64,000 bases of DNA from Leclercia adecarboxylata (GTDB lineage Bacteria > Pseudomonadota > Gammaproteobacteria > Enterobacterales > Enterobacteriaceae). Below the pieces are notes generated by a model. It worked only from the letters and a program-made list of their open reading frames with translations. It did not search any database and had not been told where the DNA came from. This document shows, piece by piece, positions 43,342 through 52,687 of this stretch. The translations under genes and the position numbers were made by a program. Each line of letters opens with the position of its first letter. Position 1 is the stretch's first letter. The stretch is taken from positions 1,488,001 to 1,552,000 of the forward strand of contig NZ_CP035382.1 of assembly GCF_006874705.1 (NCBI RefSeq). Reading direction: 5' to 3'.

Positions 43342-44037
43342 TTAGACTGGCGGCAGGTCGAACAGCAGAATTTCAGCGGCGCTGTCGGCATGGACGGAGA
43401 TCGCCTGCTCATCCCAGATGGCCAGACCATCGCTGGTGGTCGCTTTGGTGCCGTTGATGGTCACCTCGCCTTTTACCACCTGGATCCACACTTTGCGGTT
43501 CGCGGCGATCTGGTGCACGGACTGCTCGTCTTTCGCCAGCGCCCAGCGGTACAGCTCCATATCCTGATGCACTTTCAGCGAGCCGTCACGGGCATCCGGA
43601 GACAGAACCAGCTGTTTCCCCTGCTCGGCGTCAAAGCGACGCTGCTCGTAGCGCGGGGTGATACCTTTCGCTTCCGGAATGATCCAGATCTGGTACAGAC
43701 GCAGGCGGTCGGTTTTGCTTGGGTTGTATTCGGAGTGACGCACCCCGGTACCCGCACTCATAATCTGGAACTCACCCGCAGGAACCTGCTCTTTGTTACC
43801 CATGCTGTCCTGGTGCTCAACTGCGCCGTCCAGAACGTAGGTCAGGATTTCCATGTCTTTGTGCGGGTGGGTACCAAAGCCTTGGCCGGCATCGATCACG
43901 TCATCGTTAATCACTCGCAGTGCCGAGAAACCCATAAAGTTCGGGTCATAATAATCGGCAAACGAGAAGCTGTGCCATGAGTCCAGCCAACCATGATTTG
44001 CGTGACCGCGGTCGTTTGCTTTGCGTAAGAAGATCAT
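43342..44037 (-). CDS. yhhW: Pirin-family quercetin 2,3-dioxygenase YhhW
   Basis: A 231-residue bicupin of the pirin family; E. coli YhhW has quercetinase activity in vitro but its natural substrate is unknown. The metal-binding residues His57 and His59 (GTHPHKDMEILT) and His101 and Glu103 (RHSEYNPS) are all present. The ATG at 44037 gives MIFLRKANDRGHANHGWLDS; an upstream start is not supported by family length. Confidence 0.94.
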   Translation of the reverse strand: MIFLRKANDRGHANHGWLDSWHSFSFADYYDPNFMGFSALRVINDDVIDAGQGFGTHPHKDMEILTYVLDGAVEHQDSMGNKEQVPAGEFQIMSAGTGVRHSEYNPSKTDRLRLYQIWIIPEAKGITPRYEQRRFDAEQGKQLVLSPDARDGSLKVHQDMELYRWALAKDEQSVHQIAANRKVWIQVVKGEVTINGTKATTSDGLAIWDEQAISVHADSAAEILLFDLPPV

Positions 44038-44160
44038 TGTTTTTACCCTCAGTTCGTTTCGATGGAGTAAGTGTGGACGCAATCGACCCGGGATCATAGA
44101 GGGTGAAAATTGACTCCTCTGTTCAAAATATCTGAACAAGAACAGAGGAGTCTTTCAGGC

Positions 44161-45198
44161 TTATCTGGCAAGGGTTACCGTGGCAGGTGAGGCCTGTTCA
44201 AAGGCCCGTTCAAGGATTTCAAGATTGGTCATCACTTCAATTTCCTTGACGTAATTAGGGGTACCTTTTGTCAGCGTCTCATACAGCGCATCGTAGACCT
44301 GCCCGTAGTCGCCGGTGCCCGGTTTGATCTCCTCTTTCACCGTTACGCCCGCGTCGTTGACGTACTCCAGCACGCCCACGGACTCATCCGCCGCAAACCC
44401 CGGCTCGCCCGGCATGATGTTGGCCTTCAGGCTGGTCTCCTGCTGGTCGATGCCGTACTTGATAAACGAGCCTTTGGTGCCATGGACGATAAATTTCGGG
44501 TAGTCGATCTTCACCAGATAGCTGGTTTTGACGATCGCTTTCAGATCGCCATAGAACAGCTGGGCTTCGAAGGTATCGTCCGGGTTGGCTTTATTGCGCA
44601 GGCTGCGGATGTCGTAGGCCACATGGTCCGGACGACCGAACAGGGAGATGATCTGGTCCATGGTGTGGACGCCGAGGCCATAGAAGGAGCCATCCTGCGG
44701 CAGGCCGGGTTTGGTCTCCGCCACCGGACGGTAGTAATCGAAGTGGCTTTCTACTTCGACGATTTCGCCCAGCTTACCGCTCTCAATCGCCTGTCTGGCG
44801 GTCAGGAAGCAGGTGTCAAAGCGACGGTTCTGATACGGGCTCACGGTCAGCCCTTTACTGCGAGCCAGCGCGAACAGCTCTTTCGCTTCGGCCATCGTCG
44901 GGGTGAAGGGTTTTTCCACCAGCACGTTTTTACCGGCTTCCAGGGCGCGTTTCGCGTACTCAAAGTGGCTGTCGGCGTGGGTGCAGACGATCACCAGCTT
45001 AACCTCGGGGTCGTTCAGGACCTCATCGAGATCGCTGGTGAAATGAATATGGGCGTACTGCGGGGACTGCTCTTCCGGTTTCGGGTGGCGGCGGAAGATG
45101 TGCGCCACATGCCAGCTGGCTTTACGGGTGAGAACATACGGAAGGTGATAGCGGGTGGTGCTTTTGCCAAATCCAATAAATGCGCAGTGTAGTGTCAT
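44161..45198 (-). CDS. yhhX: Gfo/Idh/MocA-family oxidoreductase YhhX
   Basis: A 345-residue NAD(P)-dependent oxidoreductase, the same length as E. coli YhhX. The Rossmann part begins MTLHCAFIGFGKSTTRYHLPY; the conserved EKPFTPT motif is near 95 and the C-terminal domain is the dehydrogenase fold. The substrate is not known. It is followed on the same strand by yhhW, 123 bp away. Confidence 0.93.
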   Translation of the reverse strand: MTLHCAFIGFGKSTTRYHLPYVLTRKASWHVAHIFRRHPKPEEQSPQYAHIHFTSDLDEVLNDPEVKLVIVCTHADSHFEYAKRALEAGKNVLVEKPFTPTMAEAKELFALARSKGLTVSPYQNRRFDTCFLTARQAIESGKLGEIVEVESHFDYYRPVAETKPGLPQDGSFYGLGVHTMDQIISLFGRPDHVAYDIRSLRNKANPDDTFEAQLFYGDLKAIVKTSYLVKIDYPKFIVHGTKGSFIKYGIDQQETSLKANIMPGEPGFAADESVGVLEYVNDAGVTVKEEIKPGTGDYGQVYDALYETLTKGTPNYVKEIEVMTNLEILERAFEQASPATVTLAR

Positions 45199-45292
45199 AG
45201 TGGTTTTCCTGGCTTAGGTCTCTGCTTTCAACCATAGCGCAACCTGGCGGCGAAATATATTTCTATAACGAATCCTAAAATGGCGGTCGGAA

Positions 45293-45324
45293 CCTTGATC
45301 CTGGCCGGAATTAACAGGATAAGG
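45293..45324. other. Inverted repeat upstream of the bactofilin gene
   Basis: CCTT(G)ATCCTG (45293-45303) pairs with CAGGATAAGG (45315-45324) except for one bulged G. It lies between the divergent yhhX and bactofilin genes and could be an operator or part of a leader hairpin. Confidence 0.35.
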
Positions 45325-45371
45325 GGACGGCCAAAACCCCATGCTCGCGAAAGGAGTCGCGCTCATTTTCT

Positions 45372-46022
45372 ATGGAAAGAAAATATCTCGCGTTAAATAG
45401 CGCACTTCTCTTCTGGCTGCTCGCGCTGGTGTCCTGGTGCTCAGGCGCCCTCTTCCTGACGTGGCTGTTCGCTGCATTGTCCTTACTGAGCTTTGGCACC
45501 TCCCTTCTACTTAATCAGGTCAAGATCATGTTTAAAAAGAGCAAAACCATCGAGACTGGCAAGCCAGACATCGCCCTTCCACAGGTGCCCGTCAGCGAAA
45601 AAGAGCCCACCGTTACGGAGAAACACGGCACCACGGTTATCGCCAGCGATGTGCGCTTTGAAGGTAATATCGTTTCCGGCGGGCACGTCTACGTTCACGG
45701 GACGCTTATCGGCAATATCGATTCCAGTGAGAGCCTGATAAAGATTATGCGTGGGGGCCAGGTGGAGGGGAACGTTACCTGTCGGGAGCTGATCGTGGAT
45801 GGCAAGATCGTCGGCCAGTGCAGCAGCGATGTGATTGAGATCTGCGAGCATGGTCAGGTCACGGGCACCCTTGGCTATCGCACTCTGGCGGTTAAAAAAG
45901 GCGGTCAGTTTTCCGGCCAGGCTGAGCTTTTGCCGGCTGTCGCAGAAAAGAACAACGTGGTGGGTCTGATGAAAGAGAGCACCCCCGACCCGCTCGATCT
46001 CGTGCAGCTGCAAAAGCTTTAG
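45372..46022 (+). CDS. Membrane-anchored bactofilin (polymer-forming cytoskeletal protein)
   Basis: A 216-residue protein. The N-terminal region (about 8-48) has two hydrophobic segments, then a short linker and a bactofilin (DUF583) core (about 85-190). The core has repeated short beta-helix turns: VIASDVRFEGNIVSGGHVYV, HGTLIGNIDSS, RGGQVEGNVTCRELIVDGKI, CEHGQVTGTLGYRTLAVKKG. Bactofilins polymerise without nucleotide and act in cell shape or in localising wall enzymes (CcmA in Proteus and Helicobacter). AGGAG is 15 nt before the ATG at 45372, rather far. A second start at Met53 (MFKKSKTIE) would give a soluble bactofilin with a typical terminus. E. coli K-12 has no gene here. Confidence 0.85.
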   Translation: MERKYLALNSALLFWLLALVSWCSGALFLTWLFAALSLLSFGTSLLLNQVKIMFKKSKTIETGKPDIALPQVPVSEKEPTVTEKHGTTVIASDVRFEGNIVSGGHVYVHGTLIGNIDSSESLIKIMRGGQVEGNVTCRELIVDGKIVGQCSSDVIEICEHGQVTGTLGYRTLAVKKGGQFSGQAELLPAVAEKNNVVGLMKESTPDPLDLVQLQKL

Positions 46023-46025
46023 GGC

Positions 46026-46051
46026 AAAAAAAAGCCAGCTGGAAGCTGGCT
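46026..46051. terminator. Shared bidirectional terminator of the bactofilin gene and RyhB
   Basis: An AGCCAGCT-gga-AGCTGGCT hairpin (46033-46051) is flanked by eight A on the left, the T-run for the minus-strand RyhB transcript. On the plus strand it is only 10 bp from the bactofilin stop and may terminate that gene as well. Confidence 0.85.
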
Positions 46052-46119
46052 AAAATAATACTGGAAGCAATGTGAGCAATGTCGTGCTTTCAGGTTCCCG
46101 TGTCGGTTCTCCTGAATGC
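46026..46119 (-). ncRNA. ryhB: RyhB small regulatory RNA
   Basis: RyhB is the Fur-repressed, Hfq-dependent small RNA that lowers expression of iron-using proteins under iron starvation. On the minus strand the core GAACCTGAAAGCACGACATT and the following GCTCACATTGCTTCCAGTAT are identical to my recollection of the E. coli sequence, including the pairing seed, and end in a terminator hairpin with a T-run. The length is about 94 nt (90 in E. coli). The first 25 nt differ in sequence but still form a stem (TTCAGG..CCTGAA, inner CCG..CGG). A -35 TGGACA, an 18-bp spacer and a -10 TATTAT precede the proposed start, with a Fur box over the promoter. The yhhX-yhhY location also matches. Confidence 0.93.
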
Positions 46120-46124
46120 AGAGC

Positions 46125-46143
46125 AATAATAATCATTCTCATT
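46125..46143 (-). promoter_or_regulatory. Fur box at the ryhB promoter
   Basis: AATGAGAATGATTATTATT (minus strand) agrees with the 19-bp Fur consensus in about 12 positions, contains two tandem GAATGA-type hexamers, and overlaps the -10 of ryhB. It also lies about 100 bp upstream of divergent yhhY. Confidence 0.8.
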
Positions 46144-46240
46144 CGCACTTGTCCACTCCTTTTTTGCAAAAAATGCTTGTTGACTCACATTTCAAACTCA
46201 TGGATGTTGAAAAGGAACCTAACTGACTGAGGAAGAAGGA

Positions 46241-46729
46241 ATGAGTGAGATAGTGATACGCCACGTTGAAGCCGCCGATGCCGAAGCTTTACGCCTGATT
46301 AACGCCCAGCCAGGGGTGTATCACAACACACTACAGCTTCCTCATCCATCGATGGACATGTGGAAGGAACGCGTGGCCGCAAAACCGGGCAGGCGCCATC
46401 TGGTAGCCTGCCTGGACGATAAGGTCATCGGTCACCTGGTGCTGGACGTGATGGAAAACCCCCGTCGCAGCCATGTCGCGACGTTCGGGATCGGCGTTTC
46501 AGCCGAGGTGCAAGGCCGCGGCGCGGGCAGCGCGTTAATGCGGGAGATGATCAACCTGTGCGACAACTGGCTGCGCATCGAGCGCATCGAGCTGACGGTG
46601 TTTGTCGACAATGCCTCTGCCATCGCCCTGTATCGTAAATACGGCTTTGTGGTGGAAGGCACCGGGAAGAAGTTCGCCCTGCGTAACGGCGAGTATGTGG
46701 ATGCGCACTTTATGGCGCGCATCAGGTAA
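46241..46729 (+). CDS. yhhY: GNAT N-acetyltransferase YhhY
   Basis: The 162-residue acetyltransferase equals E. coli YhhY in length. The acetyl-CoA motif (V-x-x-x-x-Q-G-R-G-A-G-S-A-L, about 87-100) and the YRKYGFVVEGTGKKFALRNG segment are typical GNAT. In E. coli it acetylates some amino acids and toxic aminoacyl nucleotides in vitro; the natural role is uncertain. GAAGGA precedes the ATG. Confidence 0.92.
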   Translation: MSEIVIRHVEAADAEALRLINAQPGVYHNTLQLPHPSMDMWKERVAAKPGRRHLVACLDDKVIGHLVLDVMENPRRSHVATFGIGVSAEVQGRGAGSALMREMINLCDNWLRIERIELTVFVDNASAIALYRKYGFVVEGTGKKFALRNGEYVDAHFMARIR

Positions 46730-46733
46730 GCAT

Positions 46734-46766
46734 TGCCGGGTGGCGGCTTCGCCTTACCCGGCCTAC
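46734..46766. repeat. REP unit after yhhY
   Basis: A single REP unit (GCCGGGTGGCGGCTTCGCC..ACCCGGCCTAC) follows yhhY, convergent with ggt. Confidence 0.83.
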
Positions 46767-46775
46767 GGTTATGGA

Positions 46776-46800
46776 TACCTCTCCCCATTGGGGAGAGGTA
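46776..46800. repeat. Perfect 11-bp palindrome before the ggt 3' end
   Basis: TACCTCTCCCC-att-GGGGAGAGGTA is a perfect stem with a 3-nt loop between convergent yhhY and ggt. No T-run follows on either strand; it is possibly a terminator variant or a dispersed intergenic palindrome. Confidence 0.65.
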
Positions 46801-46806
46801 AAAGGT

Positions 46807-48552
46807 TTAATACCCCGCCGTCAAATCATCTACTGAACGCGGATCCGATGCCCCATACAGCGCGCCATCCGGCCCGACCATAATGCTCTGGGTGCTGCCC
46901 ATCGCCTCTTTCACCACCACCTTCTGCCCGCGCTGCTCCAGCAGCTTCAGGGTGTCCGGACTAAAGCCTTTCTCCACCCGTAGCTCATCCGGCAGCCACT
47001 GGTGATGGAAGCGCGGCGCGTTGGTGGCCTCTGCCACGTTCATCCCGTAATCGATGCTGTTGACCACCATCTGCAGCACGGTGGTGATAATGCGGCTGCC
47101 GCCTGGGCTGCCGGTCACCAGCCAGGTTTTGCCATCTTTCACCACGATGGTCGGCGACATCGACGACAGCGGGCGTTTCTTCGGCCCGACGGCGTTGGCA
47201 TCCCCGCCCACCAGCCCGTAGACGTTCGGCACGCCCGGTTTGGCGGAGAAGTCGTCCATCTCGTTGTTGAGCAGAATACCGCTGTTACCTGCCACGATCC
47301 CGGTACCAAAGGTGGTGTTGAGCGTATAGGTCACCGCCACCGCGTTACCGTCTTTATCCACCACCGAGAAGTGGGTGGTCTGGTTGCTCTCGTACGGCGC
47401 CAGTTTGCCCGGGCGGATCTCGCTAGAGGGTTTGGCTTTGTTGATATCGATCTGATCGGCCAGGGTTTTGGCATAGGCTTTATTGGTCAGCGCCTGCCAC
47501 GGTACCTTGACGAAATCCGGGTCACCCAGATACTCCGAGCGGTCAGCGTAGGCATATTTTTCCGCCTCGGCCATCACCTGCATGGTATCGGCACTGCCGA
47601 AACCAAACTTATGCAGATCGAAGTTCTCGAGGATGTTGAGGATCTGCACGATGTGGATCCCGCCGGAAGACGGCGGCGGCATGGAGTAGACCTGATACCC
47701 GCGATAGTCCCCGCTAATCGGCGTGCGCTCCACGGCTTTGTACTCCGCGAGATCGGCTTTGGTGATCAGCCCGCCGTTCTTGCTCATCTCTTCGGCAATC
47801 TGGTCGGCAATGACCCCTTTATAGAAGGCGTCCGGGCCGTTCTCGGCAATCATCTCCAGACTTTTGGCGAGGTTGGTCTGCACCAGCTTGTCACCCTTCT
47901 TCAGCGGCTCGCCCTCCTTCCAGAAGATCGCTTTGCTGCTCTCATGGTTAGGGAGCACTTCACTGCCATAGGTTTTCAGATCGTCGGCCAGGGCGTCGTT
48001 GACCTCAAAACCGTCGCGCGCCAGCTTGATGGCCGGCTGGACCACTTTGTTCAGCGGCAGGGTGCCGTACTTATCCAGCGCCAGCGAGAAGCCCGCAACC
48101 GTACCCGGTGTGCCGGTAGCCAGATGGGAGGTGAGGGATTTTTTACTGTCGGCGTTGCCCTGCTCGTCGAGGAACATGTCGCGCGTGGCCTGGGAGGGGG
48201 CCATTTCACGGAAGTCGATCGCCGTGGTCACGCCATCTTTGGTACGCAGCATCATAAAACCGCCGCCGCCGAGGTTACCCGCCTGCGGGTGCGTCACCGC
48301 CAGCGCATAGCCGACCGCCACCGCCGCATCCACCGCATTACCGCCCTGTTTGAGGATATCCACCCCTACCTGGGTGGCGAGGGCATCCACCGAAGAGACC
48401 ATCCCCTTCTGCGCCCGCACGGGATGGAACACATCTTCTTCCACGCCGTAGGAGACCGGGGGCGCAGCAGGCGGATTCGCTGCCACGCAAAACGTACCGC
48501 CTGCCGTCAGGGCAGCAATCGCTACCCAGCGTAAAAACGTTGGTTTCATCAT
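46807..48552 (-). CDS. ggt: Periplasmic gamma-glutamyltransferase
   Basis: GGT is a periplasmic Ntn-hydrolase that removes the gamma-glutamyl group from glutathione and similar peptides. The 581-residue precursor (580 in E. coli) has a Sec signal peptide cut near residue 25 (FCVAA-NPP). It self-cleaves before the nucleophile Thr392 in SNQTTHFSVVD (E. coli Thr391) to give large and small subunits. The lid loop with PNVYGLVGGDANAVG and the SPGGSRIITTV oxyanion segment are present. The ATG at 48552 has GGAG 7 nt upstream. Confidence 0.97.
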   Translation of the reverse strand: MMKPTFLRWVAIAALTAGGTFCVAANPPAAPPVSYGVEEDVFHPVRAQKGMVSSVDALATQVGVDILKQGGNAVDAAVAVGYALAVTHPQAGNLGGGGFMMLRTKDGVTTAIDFREMAPSQATRDMFLDEQGNADSKKSLTSHLATGTPGTVAGFSLALDKYGTLPLNKVVQPAIKLARDGFEVNDALADDLKTYGSEVLPNHESSKAIFWKEGEPLKKGDKLVQTNLAKSLEMIAENGPDAFYKGVIADQIAEEMSKNGGLITKADLAEYKAVERTPISGDYRGYQVYSMPPPSSGGIHIVQILNILENFDLHKFGFGSADTMQVMAEAEKYAYADRSEYLGDPDFVKVPWQALTNKAYAKTLADQIDINKAKPSSEIRPGKLAPYESNQTTHFSVVDKDGNAVAVTYTLNTTFGTGIVAGNSGILLNNEMDDFSAKPGVPNVYGLVGGDANAVGPKKRPLSSMSPTIVVKDGKTWLVTGSPGGSRIITTVLQMVVNSIDYGMNVAEATNAPRFHHQWLPDELRVEKGFSPDTLKLLEQRGQKVVVKEAMGSTQSIMVGPDGALYGASDPRSVDDLTAGY

Positions 48553-48674
48553 TGTTATTCTCCAGGTACAGGGACTCATGCTCCCGCTTAAGCCTGGTTC
48601 ATAACTCTTAAAAAATCATCGTAGTGCAGGATCCGAGGTAAACTTAAAGGAGGCCTCAGAAGGAGGGAGTAACA

Positions 48675-49052
48675 ATGAAACGACTGATTCTTGTTGCGGC
48701 GTTACTGCCGTTTGCCGTGCTCGCGCAGCCCATCAACACCCTGAACAACCCCAACCAGCCGGGCTATCAAAACCCCAGCCAGCAGCGGATGCAAAATCAG
48801 ATGATGATCCAGCAGCAGCAACAGACAGGGATGCTCAATCAGCAGCTGCAGACGCAGACCCGCGTCCAGCAGCAGCATCTGCAAACGCAGATGAACAACA
48901 ACACCCTGCGGGTTCAGCAGAGCCAGCCGGGCGTGCAGGTTCTGCCTAACACCAGCGGCGGGATGCTTAGCGGCGTAGAGTCGTCGGGCGGTGTGCAGCA
49001 GCAACATATGCTGCCGCAGCAGCAGAACGGCTCAATGCTGAATAACCCTTAG
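48675..49052 (+). CDS. yhhA: Gln/Asn-rich DUF2756 protein YhhA
   Basis: A 125-residue exported protein with a signal peptide ([17 protein letters not shown], cut before QP). The mature part is strikingly rich in Gln and Asn (stretches such as [19 protein letters not shown]). E. coli YhhA is about 146 residues; here the tail is shorter. Function is unknown. AAGGAGGGAG precedes the ATG. Its stop overlaps the convergent ugpQ stop by 4 bp. Confidence 0.88.
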   Translation: MKRLILVAALLPFAVLAQPINTLNNPNQPGYQNPSQQRMQNQMMIQQQQQTGMLNQQLQTQTRVQQQHLQTQMNNNTLRVQQSQPGVQVLPNTSGGMLSGVESSGGVQQQHMLPQQQNGSMLNNP

Positions 49053-49785
49053 GGCTGGAAGTCCGGACCAATCAGGGCAATCGCATCGGTACAGATGCAA
49101 TCCACGCCCCAACGCAGCAGCTCCGCTGCCCGCTGGGGCTGGTTGACGGTATAGACCAGGATATGCAGGCCAGCGGCCTTAATTGCTTTCACCCGCGTCT
49201 CATCCAGCAGACGATGGTTGAGATGAAGCGACACGCAGCCCAGCCGGGTGGTTAGCTCGCGCCAGTCTTCACGCCACTCATCCAGCAGTAAACCGCGCGG
49301 CAGCTCGGGGGCTGCTACCTGCGCCGCTTCCAGGGCGTCGATCTCAAAGGATGACAGTAGCGGTGCGGTCATGCCTTCCCACAGCTCACGTGCCGCCAGC
49401 GCAATCACTTTGCCGGTGAGCGGTCCCGTGCCGGTGGTCGGCTTGATTTCGATATTGGCCATCATCCTTAGCTTCCGGCAGCGGTCGGCCACTTCAGCCA
49501 GCAGCGGCAAAGGCTCGCCTTTGAACTCCCCGCTGAACCAGCTTCCGGCATCCACCTTCAGCAGATCGCGCCACGGCAGTTCACCCGCCACGCCCCAGCC
49601 GTTGCTGGTGCGCTCGAGGTTGTCATCGTGCAGAAGGAAGATCTCCCCGTCCTGCGACAGTTTGGCGTCGAATTCGATCATGGTGTGGCCGTAGCGCGCA
49701 CCGACGTCAATCGCCGCCAGGGTGTTCTCCGGTGCCAGTTTACCGCCGCCACGGTGGGCGACGATGTGGGGATAAGGCCAATAAC

Positions 49786-49789
<4 letters not shown>
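49049..49789 (-). CDS. ugpQ: Glycerophosphodiester phosphodiesterase UgpQ
   Basis: UgpQ is a cytoplasmic GDPD enzyme that hydrolyses glycerophosphodiesters, giving sn-glycerol-3-phosphate and an alcohol. The 246-residue barrel shows the HRGG motif (about 11-14), the metal ligands in [13 protein letters not shown] (Glu and Asp, about 38-40) and the catalytic [11 protein letters not shown] (about 53-63). Its ATG overlaps the ugpC stop by 4 bp, so it is last in ugpBAECQ. Confidence 0.96.
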
Positions 49790-50856
<1,067 letters not shown>

Positions 50857-50857
50857 T

Positions 50858-51703
50858 TTATTTCTCGCTATCGACCAGGCCGCGGACAAACGCACGCTGC
50901 ATGGCTAAAACAATGACTACGGGAGGGATAAGGGTGAGCAGCATCGCCGCCATCACCTGGTTCCAGAGGGTGGTGCCTTCGCCGGTTGAAATCATCCCTT
51001 TGATGCCCGCCACGGCGGTGCCGAGATTGACGTCCTGGACAATCAGCAGCGGCCACAGATACTGGTTCCAGCCGTAGATAAAGGTGATAACAAACAGCGC
51101 CGCGAGGTTGGTTTTCGACAGCGGCAGCACGATGTCGCGGAAAAAGCGCATCGGCGAGGCACCGTCGATGCGCGCCGCCTCAATCAGCTCGTCCGGCAGG
51201 GTCATAAAGAACTGACGGAACAGGAAAGTGGCGGTGGCCGAGGCCATCAGCGGCAGGGTTAACCCCGCATAGCTGTCGAGCATCCCGAGGTTGGCGATCA
51301 CCTCCACCGTCGGGAAGATGCGCACCTCCACAGGCAGCATCAGGGTGATAAAGATCATCCAGAAGAACAGGTTGCGCAGCGGAAAGCGGAACCAGACGAT
51401 GGCAAACGCCGACAGCATCGACACCGTGATTTTGCCCACCGTGATGCCGAACGCCATGATGAAGCTGTTGAGCATCATCAGCCAGAACGGGGCGCTGTTA
51501 ACGCCGACGCCCTGGGTCCAGATGGTCGCCATGTTCTCAAAGAGATGCCCGCCCGGGACCAGCGTCATCGGGGTTTCAAAGATGGCGTTGCGATCCAGCG
51601 TGGCGGCGACGAAGGCCACGTACAGCGGGAACAGGATGACGATGATGCCCAAAATCAGCATGGTATGGCTGAAAATCGTCAGCCCGCGACGGTTCTCAAT
51701 CAT
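50858..51703 (-). CDS. ugpE: Glycerol-3-phosphate transporter permease UgpE
   Basis: One of the two membrane subunits of the Ugp importer. The 281-residue product has six hydrophobic segments and the EAA loop ([24 protein letters not shown], about 189-212) that contacts UgpC. It overlaps ugpA by 4 bp. Confidence 0.96.
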   Translation of the reverse strand: MIENRRGLTIFSHTMLILGIIVILFPLYVAFVAATLDRNAIFETPMTLVPGGHLFENMATIWTQGVGVNSAPFWLMMLNSFIMAFGITVGKITVSMLSAFAIVWFRFPLRNLFFWMIFITLMLPVEVRIFPTVEVIANLGMLDSYAGLTLPLMASATATFLFRQFFMTLPDELIEAARIDGASPMRFFRDIVLPLSKTNLAALFVITFIYGWNQYLWPLLIVQDVNLGTAVAGIKGMISTGEGTTLWNQVMAAMLLTLIPPVVIVLAMQRAFVRGLVDSEK

Positions 51704-52587
51704 TGGTAGCGCACCTTACTTTCGACATAGCGGAACTGCACCACCGTGAGGATGATGACGAGGAACATCAGCACCACCGACTGGGCGGCAGAGGCCGAGA
51801 GATCCAGACCGGCAAAACCTTCGCGATAGATCTTATAGATAAGCGTAGTGGTGGCCTGTACCGGGCCGCCGGCGGTGGCGGCATCGATCACCGGGAAGGT
51901 GTCGAAGAAGGCATAGACCAGGTTGACCACCAGCAGGAAGAAACTCACCGGGGCGATCAGCGGCAGCGCCAGCCTGAAGAAGCGGCGGACCGGGCCTGCG
52001 CCGTCAATCGCCGCGGCTTCTACCAGCGAGCGCGGAATGGACTGCAGCGCGGCAAAGAAGAACAGGAAGTTGTAGCTGATCTGCTTCCACACCGAGGCGA
52101 AGACCACCAGGAACATCGCCTGACCGCTGTTCTGGGCATGGTTCCAGTCATAGCCGAACTCGCCGAGGAAATGGGTGATCAGTCCGCGCCCCGGGTTAAA
52201 CAGGAAGATCCACAGCACGGCGGCGACCGCCGGCGCTACGGCATAGGGCAGCAGCATCAGGGTTTGATACAGACGGCTGCCGCGCACCACGTAATCCACC
52301 AGCGCGGCGAAAAACAGCGAGGCGAGAAGACCGCTGACGGTGACCAGGGTGCTGAATTTGATCGTCGTCCAGAAAGCATCGAGGTAGTAGCTGTCGTGCC
52401 ACAGGGCGGCGAAGTTATCCAGGCCGACGAACTGGCTGGAGAGCCCGAACGGATCGACGCTCTGTACCGAGTACCACAGCGCTTCGCCCGCAGGCCAGAT
52501 AAAGAAGATGACGGTGATGACCAGTTGCGGCGCGACCAGCAGGTACGGCAGCCAACGGGAACGGAACACCGGACGGGAAGATGACAT
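51700..52587 (-). CDS. ugpA: Glycerol-3-phosphate transporter permease UgpA
   Basis: The partner membrane subunit of UgpE, 295 residues as in E. coli, with six hydrophobic segments and an EAA loop ([23 protein letters not shown], about 193-215). It is separated from ugpB by a REP pair that may set the higher level of the binding protein. Confidence 0.96.
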   Translation of the reverse strand: MSSSRPVFRSRWLPYLLVAPQLVITVIFFIWPAGEALWYSVQSVDPFGLSSQFVGLDNFAALWHDSYYLDAFWTTIKFSTLVTVSGLLASLFFAALVDYVVRGSRLYQTLMLLPYAVAPAVAAVLWIFLFNPGRGLITHFLGEFGYDWNHAQNSGQAMFLVVFASVWKQISYNFLFFFAALQSIPRSLVEAAAIDGAGPVRRFFRLALPLIAPVSFFLLVVNLVYAFFDTFPVIDAATAGGPVQATTTLIYKIYREGFAGLDLSASAAQSVVLMFLVIILTVVQFRYVESKVRYQ

Positions 52588-52608
52588 GGGGATTGAGTTC
52601 CTGAACAG

Positions 52609-52680
52609 CGCCGGATGGCGCTACGCTTATCCGGCCTACAGGTTCGCGTAGGCCGGGTAAGGCGAAGCCGCCACCCGGCA
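52609..52680. repeat. REP pair between ugpB and ugpA
   Basis: Two inverted REP units (GCCGGATGGCGCTACGC.. and GTAGGCCGGGTAAGGCGAAG..) lie inside the ugp operon, after the binding-protein gene. Such placement can protect the upstream mRNA from decay. Confidence 0.86.
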
Positions 52681-52687
52681 TTTCACA

